DNA of 64,000 bases from Spirosoma oryzicola (lineage in GTDB: Bacteria; Bacteroidota; Bacteroidia; Cytophagales; Spirosomataceae): the NCBI RefSeq assembly GCF_021233055.1, contig NZ_CP089545.1, forward strand, positions 72,744 through 136,743, read 5' to 3'. The position numbers and the translations under genes are program-made. Numbering within the stretch: the stretch's first letter is position 1; each line of letters opens with the position of its first letter. Under the pieces are notes generated by a model. It ran no database searches, was not told where the DNA came from, and saw only the letters and a program-made list of their open reading frames with translations. Below are positions 42,488-51,511 of the stretch, in pieces.

Positions 42488-44425
42488 CTACTCTTTTTTG
42501 GAAGCTAACGTATTACCCGCTTGTATGACCGCCTGATTTACCTGACGGATGCGGTCTACCTCCATTTTCTCGACCTCGCGGTCATACGTGAGCAGGCCGT
42601 TCACCTCGTGTTCAACATCCGTCGTTTGGGTGTAAATCGCAACACTCAGCCCCCGATAGCGCATCAGTTGCTCCACCTGATCCAGTAAGAAAATGTACCG
42701 GTAGGTTAGCGCGGATTTCGTTGGTTCATAGGCGTACGCGTTATTTTCAACCGGCCACATATGCCCGCGAACAAACAAGCCAACCCCGCCAAATTCGCCG
42801 AGTGACGCTGCTCGCTGGCTATCTGGCTCCGAAGCTTTCGTGGGACCAACGTAAATATGGGTGTCTACAAAATCGCCGTTTTTTGGATCTCCATACGCTT
42901 TTTGGTACGATGGATTGTTGTTAAAACCCGAATTGCCGTTGACCAGCCGTGAAGGATCATAGCGTTTAACCCAATCCGTAATATTTTTCACGTCAAACGC
43001 GCCCCAGTTTTCATTGAAGGGTACCCAGGCAATCACGGACGGGGAGTTGTAATGAGCGTCGATAATTGCTTTAAGCTCGCTGCGGAACGTGGCCCGTGTT
43101 TTCAGTGTATCTTCGTCGGGGTACCAGATTGCAGGCATATCCTGCCAAACCAGCAATCCCAGCTTATCGGCCCAGTAGTAAAACCGTTGAGGCTCGGTTT
43201 TCATGTGCTTGCGAATCAGGTTGTAACCCGCTTTTTTCGTAAACTCAATATCTGATTTTAACGCATCCTCCGTGGGCGCGGTCAGGATACCGTCGGGCCA
43301 GTAGCCTTGGTCAAGTAAGCCAAGCTGCATAACGAACTTTCCGTTCAACAAGGGACGCACAACGCCATCAACCTTGCCAAGGGCTACGTCCCGCATGCCA
43401 AAATAGCTCATCACTTCATCCTGCGCTCCCCCATTCCCCGACTTCAACGTAATTTTCAGATCATACAGAAAAGGCGAGTCCGGCGACCAGACTTTTGGGC
43501 TCGCTATTGGTAGGTAGAAATCGGTCCCCGAATTTCCATCGGCTTTGGTAACCTCTTTTTTTCCGTCCAGAACAAGCGCTGACACCTTAGCTTCGGAGCT
43601 GGTGTTTACCTCAATCTTCAGTCGCTTGCCTGCCAGATCAGGCAGAATACGGATGTTTTTGACGTACACGTCAGCAACAGGTTCAAGCCACACCGTCTGC
43701 CAGATACCGGATGTAAAAGTGTAATCACCACGCGGGCCGTTTTTGCCGGAAGGCGTGCGCCCATCGTTCGAATCGTAAGCAGCCACAACAATACTGTTTT
43801 CGCCGGGTTTCAGTAGGGCTGTGATGTTGAACGAAAACGCATCGTAACCACCCGAATGGCTGCCCGCTTTTTGGCCGTTTACAAAAACAGTTGCCTTGTG
43901 ATCGACGGCCCCGAAGTGAAGAATGACCTGGCGGCCTTTCCAACTGGCAGGAAGTGTAAACGGACGTTGATACCACATGTTGATTTCCTGCTTCCGCTTG
44001 ATGCCCGACAGGACCGATTCCGGACAATAAGGGACCCGGATCGTTGCGGAGCGGGCCGGAAACGTCATGACCGCTGCGGGATTCTCGGCGGATGCGACGT
44101 TCTTTCCACCCTGGTAGTTCCAGTTTCCGTTCAGGCAAAGCCATTCATTGCGTTGAAGCTGCGGACGTGGGTATTCGCTGAGCGGTATCGGAGCAGTCAT
44201 AGCCGCTTTCGTCCAGCGAGTCGGCAATTCCGCTTCCTGCGCCCTGGCTGGTTGCGAGAAAGCTCTAGTGATAGCTGTAAATAAGGCCAGCGAAACCCAG
44301 CCAACGTGCTTTAGAATTCCTATATGACCTGAGCGTTTAAGCGAAAAGAACCTTACGGCTTGTTTGTTGTTCGTTATGTATCCTAGCTGTTCAGCAGCAA
44401 TATTACTCATCGTATTCTTGACCAT
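42488..44425 (-). CDS. GH2-family beta-galactosidase/glucuronidase-like enzyme
   Basis: A 645-residue protein. An unusually long N-terminus (about 60 residues, with a hydrophobic part near 38-55) may be a late-start signal peptide; the true start may lie at an inner Met. Then a jelly-roll sugar-binding domain ([23 protein letters not shown]), an Ig-like domain, and a TIM barrel with acid/base E472 in PFNENWG and nucleophile E544 in GEFGGVG. These fit GH2, with beta-galactosidase most likely given the neighbours. Convergent to the PUL barrel gene. Confidence 0.9.
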   Translation of the reverse strand: MVKNTMSNIAAEQLGYITNNKQAVRFFSLKRSGHIGILKHVGWVSLALFTAITRAFSQPARAQEAELPTRWTKAAMTAPIPLSEYPRPQLQRNEWLCLNGNWNYQGGKNVASAENPAAVMTFPARSATIRVPYCPESVLSGIKRKQEINMWYQRPFTLPASWKGRQVILHFGAVDHKATVFVNGQKAGSHSGGYDAFSFNITALLKPGENSIVVAAYDSNDGRTPSGKNGPRGDYTFTSGIWQTVWLEPVADVYVKNIRILPDLAGKRLKIEVNTSSEAKVSALVLDGKKEVTKADGNSGTDFYLPIASPKVWSPDSPFLYDLKITLKSGNGGAQDEVMSYFGMRDVALGKVDGVVRPLLNGKFVMQLGLLDQGYWPDGILTAPTEDALKSDIEFTKKAGYNLIRKHMKTEPQRFYYWADKLGLLVWQDMPAIWYPDEDTLKTRATFRSELKAIIDAHYNSPSVIAWVPFNENWGAFDVKNITDWVKRYDPSRLVNGNSGFNNNPSYQKAYGDPKNGDFVDTHIYVGPTKASEPDSQRAASLGEFGGVGLFVRGHMWPVENNAYAYEPTKSALTYRYIFLLDQVEQLMRYRGLSVAIYTQTTDVEHEVNGLLTYDREVEKMEVDRIRQVNQAVIQAGNTLASKKE

Positions 44426-44635
44426 TTTTTCTTAAAAATGCTTTTCGGAGAAGCATCACTAAAGCGAGATTGGTATGTTCAATAGAGGAAACTTACAGTA
44501 GGAGGTGTTTAATCGTACATTCTACTTAGATTCAAGACTACTAATCGTGTTGAGAACAATGAAGCTTAGGATAGGCTACTAAATAAAGTTGCTCGTTCGT
44601 CTGTTTTAATCCACAGTTGGCTTTTCCAAATCAAT

Positions 44636-45697
44636 ATGAAGTGTGTTGTTGCTCTGGTACTAATTGGTTTACTGAGTACGGCTTGTCAGCAAAAGACAAA
44701 AACAGAAACCAGCGAACCACCCATTGCTGTGCTGGCCCAGCCCGCTTACCGGCTCGGTGACACCCTTTCCATCCAGTTGAGTACAGCACTTAGTCAGGTA
44801 AGCGTCCAGTGGGATAACCTCCAGGCCATACCGGACCAGCCCATCGACAATAGTCTGAATCTTAGCTCAAAAGGCAAGACAATTGGTCTGCATCAACTCA
44901 TTGTCAACGGAACAACCGCAGCTAAAGAACCCGTTCATGATACGTTAACCGTTGAACTGTGGTCCAATATCAAGCCACAGCGGCTAACGTATTCCGTCCT
45001 ACAAACCTACCCGCATCAGGCCAGCAGCTTTACCCAGGGGCTTGCGTTTTATAAGGGAGTTCTGTACGAAGGAACGGGTCTGAATGGTCAGTCCAAACTG
45101 ATGAAAATAGACGTAAAGACGGGGTCAATACTTCAATCCGTTCTGTTACCCGAAGAGTATTTTGGCGAAGGCATCACCGTCGTTAATGACCGCATCTACC
45201 AGCTGACCTGGACTTCGGGGCGCTGTTTTCGCTACACAATGGACATGACCTTGGAAAAAACCTTCACCTACCACACGCAGGGCTGGGGAATCACACACCG
45301 GGACACAACGCTTATTGTCAGTGATGGCTCCAATCGATTGAGTTTGTATTCTCTTGACTTTCAAAAGACCGGAGAACTCGTCGTATACGATGACAAAGGG
45401 CCGGTCATGAATCTTAACGAGTTGGAATATGTCAACGGCTACATCTTGGCTAATGTCTGGAAAACAAACCGCATCGTACTAATTGATCCGGTATCTGGAA
45501 AGGTTATCGGTGAATTAAACATAGACCCTACACTTCCCAAAGGAATCGATACAAAAGAGAATGTGCTAAACGGGATCGCCCATCGGGGAACAGAAAACGC
45601 TTTGTTTATCACGGGCAAGAACTGGCCGTCGCTGTTCAGGATTCAGGTCAATGGCCTGCTTCAGACAAAGCCCCCCGTGGCCCTGGCTCGTCGCTGA
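44636..45697 (+). CDS. Glutaminyl-peptide cyclotransferase lipoprotein
   Basis: A 353-residue lipoprotein with lipobox LLSTAC (C17). The C-terminal 240 residues match the plant/bacterial-type glutamine cyclotransferase (a five-bladed propeller): YPHQASSFTQGLAFYKGVLYEGTG, EGITVVNDRIYQLTWTSGR and LNELEYVNGYILANVW. It converts N-terminal Gln of peptides to pyroglutamate. It may modify exported proteins such as those with N-terminal Gln after signal cleavage, common in this window. The N-terminal 100 residues are a short beta sandwich of unknown role. Confidence 0.92.
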   Translation: MKCVVALVLIGLLSTACQQKTKTETSEPPIAVLAQPAYRLGDTLSIQLSTALSQVSVQWDNLQAIPDQPIDNSLNLSSKGKTIGLHQLIVNGTTAAKEPVHDTLTVELWSNIKPQRLTYSVLQTYPHQASSFTQGLAFYKGVLYEGTGLNGQSKLMKIDVKTGSILQSVLLPEEYFGEGITVVNDRIYQLTWTSGRCFRYTMDMTLEKTFTYHTQGWGITHRDTTLIVSDGSNRLSLYSLDFQKTGELVVYDDKGPVMNLNELEYVNGYILANVWKTNRIVLIDPVSGKVIGELNIDPTLPKGIDTKENVLNGIAHRGTENALFITGKNWPSLFRIQVNGLLQTKPPVALARR

Positions 45698-45863
45698 CAT
45701 CAAGATATTTGCGGGTGTATACTTAGCATATAAGGCCGTTGAAAGCGAATCGTAACAACGCCCGTACGTCGCGCTTCCAGCCGAACCCTCCTGACCTTTT
45801 GGTAATAAATTCACTAAGAAAGAGCTGACTTTTCGTGAACAGGTAGACTGTAACAGACAGTAT

Positions 45864-45921
45864 TAGTTGTAACAAATCACACGCCTAACATTTGTTACAA
45901 CTAGTCCACAACGTAAATTTG
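45864..45921 (+). promoter_or_regulatory. Promoter with overlapping inverted-repeat operator
   Basis: The Bacteroidota promoter form TTTG-N19-TAnnTTTG is met exactly: TTTG at 45891-45894 and TAAATTTG at 45914-45921. A perfect 14-base inverted repeat (arms TAGTTGTAACAAAT at 45864-45877 and its complement at 45890-45903, 12-base spacer) covers the -33 element, as for a repressor site. The GTG start of the next gene is 5 bases after the -7 box, so the message would be leaderless or nearly so. Confidence 0.65.
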
Positions 45922-45925
45922 ATCT

Positions 45926-46312
45926 GTGAATAGACGCCTAACCCCCGACGATCTTCAGACCAGCCCCTACAAGGAATTGATTCAATCACTGGCTTTTCAG
46001 TGGGTACGCGCCGAGCTACCCGCCCAGGACCTGGCTTACGAGGATTACCTTCGCAACATCAGCACCTTATTACTAACCACACAAAATCCTGATCGAACCG
46101 CGTCAATCGTTCGGGCCGTTCTTGACCAGGCAACCGCTCTCCAAAAAACGTCGGTATGGGTCGAGGAAGAACTCAAATTTGAGGGCATGATTGAGGGAGC
46201 CGACCGAGCCGATTTCCTCCGATTCGACCTTCAACAAGCCGCCCGGATCAACGATGCGCTACTGGACCGGTACAATGAACGCATAAACCGCTTTGGCAAC
46301 AAAGACGAGTAA
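45926..46312 (+). CDS. Small protein of unknown function
   Basis: A 128-residue acidic, alpha-helical soluble protein from a GTG start. It has no signal peptide, membrane helix or known motif. Two helical blocks (LIQSLAFQWVRAELP, IVRAVLDQATALQ) and a charged C-terminus are visible. It sits directly behind the exact promoter and operator at 45864-45921. The downstream neighbour is an Imm5-like protein 102 bases away, but joint function is only a guess. Confidence 0.6.
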   Translation: MNRRLTPDDLQTSPYKELIQSLAFQWVRAELPAQDLAYEDYLRNISTLLLTTQNPDRTASIVRAVLDQATALQKTSVWVEEELKFEGMIEGADRADFLRFDLQQAARINDALLDRYNERINRFGNKDE

Positions 46313-46413
46313 GCTTTAGGGTATTTACTGCGTTGTATTATGAAGTAAATAAAGTCGTGACGCCCGCTTTTCAGGTTATCGATTGTCATTTACTTGCGAA
46401 CCAACCCTAGCCA

Positions 46414-46929
46414 ATGATCTTACCGAAAGAAAGAGACCCAAGGTTTATAACTCTAAGACGGGGTGGGTCGTTAACCGATTCAACGCATCATTCACTGGCC
46501 GAATGGGCTGCTACCTGTGCGGAACATGTTCTCTATCTGTTTGAGCAAGCGAATCCGGATGATAAGCGACCCAGACAAGCTATTGAGTTGACGCGGGCAT
46601 GGATTAACGGGGAGATACCCATGAAACAAGCCCATCAAGCCGCTTTCGCGGCCAACGCTGCGGCAAAAGGACTGCCCGATTCGGCCCGGTTTGCGGCTCT
46701 GGCAGCCGGACAAGCCGTGGCGGTAGCGCACGTGGCGGCCCATGAGTTGGGTGCCGCTGCCTACGCCATCAAAGCGGTAAGAGCGTCGGTTGACGAGCAG
46801 GAGAAAGAAGAAACAGGACGCCGAGAATGTCAGTGGCAGCGGGATCAGCTTAGCGATACCATTCGTGAGCTTGTTCTGGATGACCAATCCCAGAGAAATC
46901 ACCTGTGCTGGTCTGTCTTCAATTGCTAA
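46414..46929 (+). CDS. Imm5-like putative immunity protein
   Basis: A 171-residue, Ala-rich alpha-helical protein. The pattern WAATCAEHVLYLFE, PDDKRPRQAIELTRAWINGEI, then AAFAANAAAKG with regularly spaced Ala, and AGQAVAVAHVAAHELGAAAYAI is that of the family annotated as putative immunity protein (Imm5-like) across bacteria. In that family the function is inferred from toxin-locus context and weakly supported. No toxin is visible nearby. Not an operon with the VOC gene downstream (115 bases). Confidence 0.75.
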   Translation: MILPKERDPRFITLRRGGSLTDSTHHSLAEWAATCAEHVLYLFEQANPDDKRPRQAIELTRAWINGEIPMKQAHQAAFAANAAAKGLPDSARFAALAAGQAVAVAHVAAHELGAAAYAIKAVRASVDEQEKEETGRRECQWQRDQLSDTIRELVLDDQSQRNHLCWSVFNC

Positions 46930-47043
46930 ATTGATTGAATGAGCCCTGACATGTGCGGCTGGTGGAAATAAAGTTGAAACCCCTGACATAAGGCTGTCAT
47001 TGCGCGGTGGTTAGTTTGTGTCGTCATCAAAACGATCAGCAAC

Positions 47044-47589
47044 ATGAACGATAACCAAGCGCCAAGAATCAAACCGGTGCCTGACCAATACACCGCAGTA
47101 ACGCCCTGGATTATTTCTCCTTCTTCGGCAGGCCTAATTGGTTTTTTGACGGCAGCCTTTGATGCCCAGGAAGTTCCGAATAGCCGAATAACAAACGAAG
47201 ACGGTATTATCATCCACGCTGTAGTGAAGATAGGCGACGCGATGATTCTGCTTTTTGACTCAAGGGAAGGTTGGCCGCCAAGTCCCAGTTATCTAAACCT
47301 GTACGTTGAAGACATTGCGAGCACCGCTCAGAAAGCTCAGGAGTTAGGAGCTGTTTTGGTTACCAACAGTACCGAGTTGTGGTTTGGCGAAAAAGTTTGC
47401 CGGCTACTAGACCCCTTTGGCAACCTCTGGTGGCTAAACCAACGTGTTGAGGCCGTAGATTTTACGGACCCCAGGATTTGCCAACGAGCCTCGACCGACG
47501 AAGCGATAGCGGGGATTGCCTACATTCAAAAATCGTTGAACGAAGCGATGCTCCGGCAAAAAGAGTTTTTTGCAAACAGTGGTGAATAG
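47044..47589 (+). CDS. VOC-family (PhnB-like) protein
   Basis: A 181-residue soluble protein with the glyoxalase/bleomycin-resistance (VOC) fold in its PhnB-like form: TPWIISPSSAGLIGFLTAAFDAQEV, IIHAVVKIGDAMILLFD, SYLNLYVEDIASTAQKAQELGA and RLLDPFGNLWWLNQ. Metal-ligand positions are partly visible (His in IIHAVVKIGD). About 45 extra residues at the C-terminus form a helix. Substrate unknown. Family members include metal-dependent enzymes and resistance proteins. Confidence 0.88.
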   Translation: MNDNQAPRIKPVPDQYTAVTPWIISPSSAGLIGFLTAAFDAQEVPNSRITNEDGIIIHAVVKIGDAMILLFDSREGWPPSPSYLNLYVEDIASTAQKAQELGAVLVTNSTELWFGEKVCRLLDPFGNLWWLNQRVEAVDFTDPRICQRASTDEAIAGIAYIQKSLNEAMLRQKEFFANSGE

Positions 47590-47650
47590 ACTAGAGTAGT
47601 ACCGATAAAGCACACCTACGCGTTCAAAACAAAGTAAGCCAAAATGGATG

Positions 47651-47740
47651 TTTTTGTCATCCCGACGCCAGGAGGGATCTTCGAGAGTAGGTGTCGTGTG
47701 CCCTTTCCGAAGATCCCTCCTGGCGTCGGGATGACAGAAA
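47651..47740. repeat. Dispersed palindromic element, copy 2
   Basis: Near-perfect inverted repeat with 33-base arms (TTTTTGTCATCCCGACG... and complement, one mismatch) around 24 bases. Same arms as copy 1 at 6552-6637. It lies after the VOC gene and before the convergent AraC gene. Confidence 0.85.
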
Positions 47741-47875
47741 TGGCATTGTTTCAGACGCCCTTCAAGCGATTGATTCTTTCGTCAGGAGAATAAAAAGATG
47801 TCAAAACATAATAGTAGACTAACAGCCCGCCATTTTTTAGTGTGAAGCTTTGTATCGAACGACTATGGCTCCAGT

Positions 47876-48871
47876 TCACGTCAGCTTAGCCAGGACAGCA
47901 CTGGGCAGTAGACCATAATATCGCTTGAAGACCGCGGTAAAATGAGCCGGGCTTTTGTAGCCTATGTTGTAGGAGATTTCGCCGATAGTTTTTTCTCCTT
48001 CCAGCAACCAGCGGTGCGCATCTTCCATGCGTCGTTGGGTGATATAGCTCAGGATCGTCGTACCAACTTGTTCTTTAAAGCCTCGTTTTAGTTTAAACTC
48101 GTTCAGCCCGACCAGTTTAGCCAGTTCAATAATTGTTGGTGGAGCAACGTAATGAGCATCCAGCAACTCACGAGCCTCGTGTATCTTACGATAATCCGCT
48201 TTATTGAAAAAGGGAATAGCTTCCTCCCGCGTCTGCATTTGCTCTAGCTGGAGCATCAACAGTTCGGTTACCTTAGATTCCAGATATAATCGCTTTAATG
48301 AACCCGTTCGCTGACAGCCGCGCATATCCCGAAGCACGGAAGCGATGGCAGGGGTGATGGGCAAGTTTGTTTGAAAACTGCACGTGGTCTTTTGTTTGTC
48401 CAACTGCAAGGCAAACTGTCGGTGCAGATCACTGTCGGCGGGCAACAGCCGGAAATACGTTTCTTTCGGAATGATGACAACGCTGTAGTCGAGGGGATGA
48501 TCGGAAGCCAAAAATTCATAAACGCTTTTAGACCGGGGAAAATAGCAGATATTATGCTGCCCGGTTGAAAAGGCGTGGCGGGTAGCCTGCCCAATCGTTT
48601 GAAACCGACTACTTCCCTTTAACGCAAACGATAATTCCACAACGTCCTCCTCAACTTCCTTGCTCAATTGTACCGTATGCGTAAGCTGTAACTGGCAATG
48701 AGCCATCATAAAGCTTCCCGTTGTGATCTGAGTAGCGGTGATGGTCCCCACCTGATTATGCTGCGATATAACCTGCTCTTCCCGAAAGAATTCCTTGTAA
48801 CGATTCTGTTTTAACAACTCGCCCCTGTACAGGAGTATGTCCGAGCCATTAAGTTTTAGCATTATTTCCAT
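47876..48871 (-). CDS. AraC-family regulator, PchR-like
   Basis: A 331-residue regulator. The C-terminal HTH pair is LAKLVGLNEFKLKRGFKEQVGT and IGEISYNIGYKSPAHFTAVF, the form typical of PchR-like regulators of siderophore receptors. The N-terminal 230 residues are an effector-binding part. It is divergent from the TonB receptor gene 247 bases away, a common arrangement in which ferric siderophore acts as the inducer (inference). Confidence 0.92.
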   Translation of the reverse strand: MEIMLKLNGSDILLYRGELLKQNRYKEFFREEQVISQHNQVGTITATQITTGSFMMAHCQLQLTHTVQLSKEVEEDVVELSFALKGSSRFQTIGQATRHAFSTGQHNICYFPRSKSVYEFLASDHPLDYSVVIIPKETYFRLLPADSDLHRQFALQLDKQKTTCSFQTNLPITPAIASVLRDMRGCQRTGSLKRLYLESKVTELLMLQLEQMQTREEAIPFFNKADYRKIHEARELLDAHYVAPPTIIELAKLVGLNEFKLKRGFKEQVGTTILSYITQRRMEDAHRWLLEGEKTIGEISYNIGYKSPAHFTAVFKRYYGLLPSAVLAKLT

Positions 48872-49117
48872 AAAAGCCCGATTCTGTTAGATATAATCCC
48901 GATCCCGGTATTCACGCCATTCATTCAGGGCGCAATTTTGCATTAAATTTTAATTAATCTAAATAAAAACAAAGTGTACGATTTTACTCGATTTGACCGA
49001 TCTAGGAGCTGGTCTTTACTCGCCAGGCTCGGTTACAGCACGTAATCAAGTGGTTCCATTTACATACTCCGATGAGCGTCGGGATTGACGCCCACAACTT
49101 TAGATTAGTAAATCGCA

Positions 49118-51490
49118 ATGCATTTTGCCAAACAGCTTAGTACAGGATTTCTATGCGTCCTGTCAGTTCTTACACAGGCCCAATCGATAGGGAGCCTGCA
49201 CGGGCGGGTCACTTCGGAGCAGGGAGAAGCGCTACCAGGCGTAACCATTATGGTCGCCGGAACAACCAAAGGTGTTAACACTGACAACGCCGGTTATTAC
49301 CAACTAAAATCAATCGCTCCCGGCAGTTACACGCTGACTGTATCATTTGTCGGGTACCAAACGCAGCAGAAAGCCATTACCGTAAAAGAAGGCGAAAACC
49401 GATCGCATACCTTCAGGCTGGTTTCGGCCACGCATGAACTCGAAACGGTATCGGTGATCGGGCGCAGCGAAGCGAAAGAAGTAAACCGCCAAGCGTTCAA
49501 CGTAACGGCTATTGACGCCAGCAAACTGCACAACTCTACGCTGGATTTATCGCATGCGCTCGACCGGGTATCGGGCGTACGGGTCCGCGAAGCGGGTGGC
49601 GTCGGTTCGAACATCAATTTTTCGCTAAACGGTTTTACGGGACGGCAAGTCAAATTCTTTATCGACGGGGTGCCCATGGACAACTTTGGTTCGTCGTTTC
49701 AGATTAACAACATTCCAATCAATCTGGCCGAACGCGTTGAAGTTTACAAAGGTGTTGTGCCCATCTGGTTAGGGTCTGATGCACTAGGCGGAGCGGTCAA
49801 CATTGTCACCGGTAATCGGCAGCGTACGTTTCTGGATGCGTCTTATTCATACGGCTCGTTCAACACCCACCGCACGGCCATCAACGCCGGTTACACGGCA
49901 AAATCTGGATTTACGTTTCAACTCAATGCGTTTCAAAATTATTCGGACAACAACTACTGGGTAACGGTCGACGTGGCCGACATCAATACGGGGGAGTACT
50001 ACCGCAATCAGCGTGTCCGGCGTTTCCATGACACCTATCACAATGAAACGCTGGTCGCCAATGTGGGTGTAGTCGGTAAAAAATACGCTGACAAGCTGCT
50101 GATTGGTATCACGCTAGGCCAAAATCACGCTGATATTCAGACAGGTGCGCGTATGGTTAGCGTATTCGGTAACTGGTACCGGCGGGGTAACATTGTGATG
50201 CCCAGCATCCGGTACCAGAAAGATAATCTGTTCGTAAAAGGGTTAAATGTTCGGCTTACCGGCAACATCAACCTGGGTCAGGAGCAAAACGTCGATTCGG
50301 TTTACCGGCGTTACAACTGGTTTCAGCAGTTTAAGCAGTACGACGGGCTAGGCAGCGAGCGCGAACGGTCGCTCTATAAGTTCCGCAACAACAACGGACT
50401 GGTAACGGCCAATGTTAGCTATCAGCTATCCGAGAAGCATTCGATAAGCGTCAACAATGTGTTTAATACGTTTAATCGGCGGGGTTCGGATGCGTTATAT
50501 CCCAACAGTGAACGGTACGAACAGCCGCGGGTTAACACCAAAAATATTCTGGGAATTGGCTATCGGTACGATTACAACGACCGCTGGAACACGTCGCTAT
50601 TTGTCAAGCAATTTTCCCAGCACAACAAATACGGCGTAACCTATAATCCAAGTGGTAACTTCGGTGACGTAGCGTATCTAACGCAGAAAAATTCGTTCAG
50701 TCAACTAGGCTACGGGGTTGCGTCCTCGTACTTCATCAGGAAGAATTTCCAGCTAAAAGCCTCCTACGAAAAAAGCTACCGGCTGCCCGAAACGGACGAA
50801 TTGTACGGCGATTTGATCAACCTGGAAGGCAACATTAACCTAAAGCCCGAAACAAGCAACAATTACAACGTTGGATTCAGCTACCTGACCAATCTCAGTC
50901 GCCTTCACCGGTTTACGTTTGCCGGGAATGTATTGTACCGCGACGCGCAGGGCTTTATCCGGCCCCGGCTGAACAACAACCAGACCAAGCAGGTCATGGA
51001 CAATCTGGCCGACGTGACAAATCTGGGTTTCGACGGAGAAGTCCGCTATTCATTCAAGCAGCTGCTGACGGCGGGCGTCAACATGACGTATCAGAATCTC
51101 CGAAACAACACCCGATTCGAAGATGGCTACACCGGAGAAAGTCCGCTGTTCCGCGATCGGATTCCAAACATGCCCTTTATGTTCGGTAACGCCGATGCTT
51201 CGCTTTTCCTGCGCAATGTAGGAGCCCCCGGCAACACGCTCACCTTTGGCTATAACCTCCTTTATGTGCACGCATACTACCTCTACTGGCCAAGTCTGGG
51301 TCAGGACAAGCTGGACATTCCACAGCAACTGGCTCATGACGCCAACATTGTGTACGCGCTGGCTAACGGCAAATACAACATTGCGCTAGAGTGCAAAAAC
51401 CTATTGGACAGCAAGTTGTACGACAACTTCAGCCTCCAAAAACCGAGTCGTGGCTTCTACGTCAAGCTCCGATACTTTGTCAGTAAATAA
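49118..51490 (+). CDS. TonB-dependent receptor, siderophore-type
   Basis: A 790-residue outer-membrane receptor. Signal peptide (about 1-23), a carboxypeptidase-regulatory-like domain (about 25-105: GRVTSEQGEALPGVTIMV), plug domain (AHDL-type HALDRVSGVRVREAGGVGSN), and barrel, ending in LKYFVSK-type sequence with a terminal aromatic strand. The divergent PchR-like regulator and the DUF4374 and PepSY genes behind it indicate ferric-siderophore or haem uptake. Confidence 0.93.
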   Translation: MHFAKQLSTGFLCVLSVLTQAQSIGSLHGRVTSEQGEALPGVTIMVAGTTKGVNTDNAGYYQLKSIAPGSYTLTVSFVGYQTQQKAITVKEGENRSHTFRLVSATHELETVSVIGRSEAKEVNRQAFNVTAIDASKLHNSTLDLSHALDRVSGVRVREAGGVGSNINFSLNGFTGRQVKFFIDGVPMDNFGSSFQINNIPINLAERVEVYKGVVPIWLGSDALGGAVNIVTGNRQRTFLDASYSYGSFNTHRTAINAGYTAKSGFTFQLNAFQNYSDNNYWVTVDVADINTGEYYRNQRVRRFHDTYHNETLVANVGVVGKKYADKLLIGITLGQNHADIQTGARMVSVFGNWYRRGNIVMPSIRYQKDNLFVKGLNVRLTGNINLGQEQNVDSVYRRYNWFQQFKQYDGLGSERERSLYKFRNNNGLVTANVSYQLSEKHSISVNNVFNTFNRRGSDALYPNSERYEQPRVNTKNILGIGYRYDYNDRWNTSLFVKQFSQHNKYGVTYNPSGNFGDVAYLTQKNSFSQLGYGVASSYFIRKNFQLKASYEKSYRLPETDELYGDLINLEGNINLKPETSNNYNVGFSYLTNLSRLHRFTFAGNVLYRDAQGFIRPRLNNNQTKQVMDNLADVTNLGFDGEVRYSFKQLLTAGVNMTYQNLRNNTRFEDGYTGESPLFRDRIPNMPFMFGNADASLFLRNVGAPGNTLTFGYNLLYVHAYYLYWPSLGQDKLDIPQQLAHDANIVYALANGKYNIALECKNLLDSKLYDNFSLQKPSRGFYVKLRYFVSK

Positions 51491-51511
51491 TCGCTTTAAT
51501 TTCTACTAATC

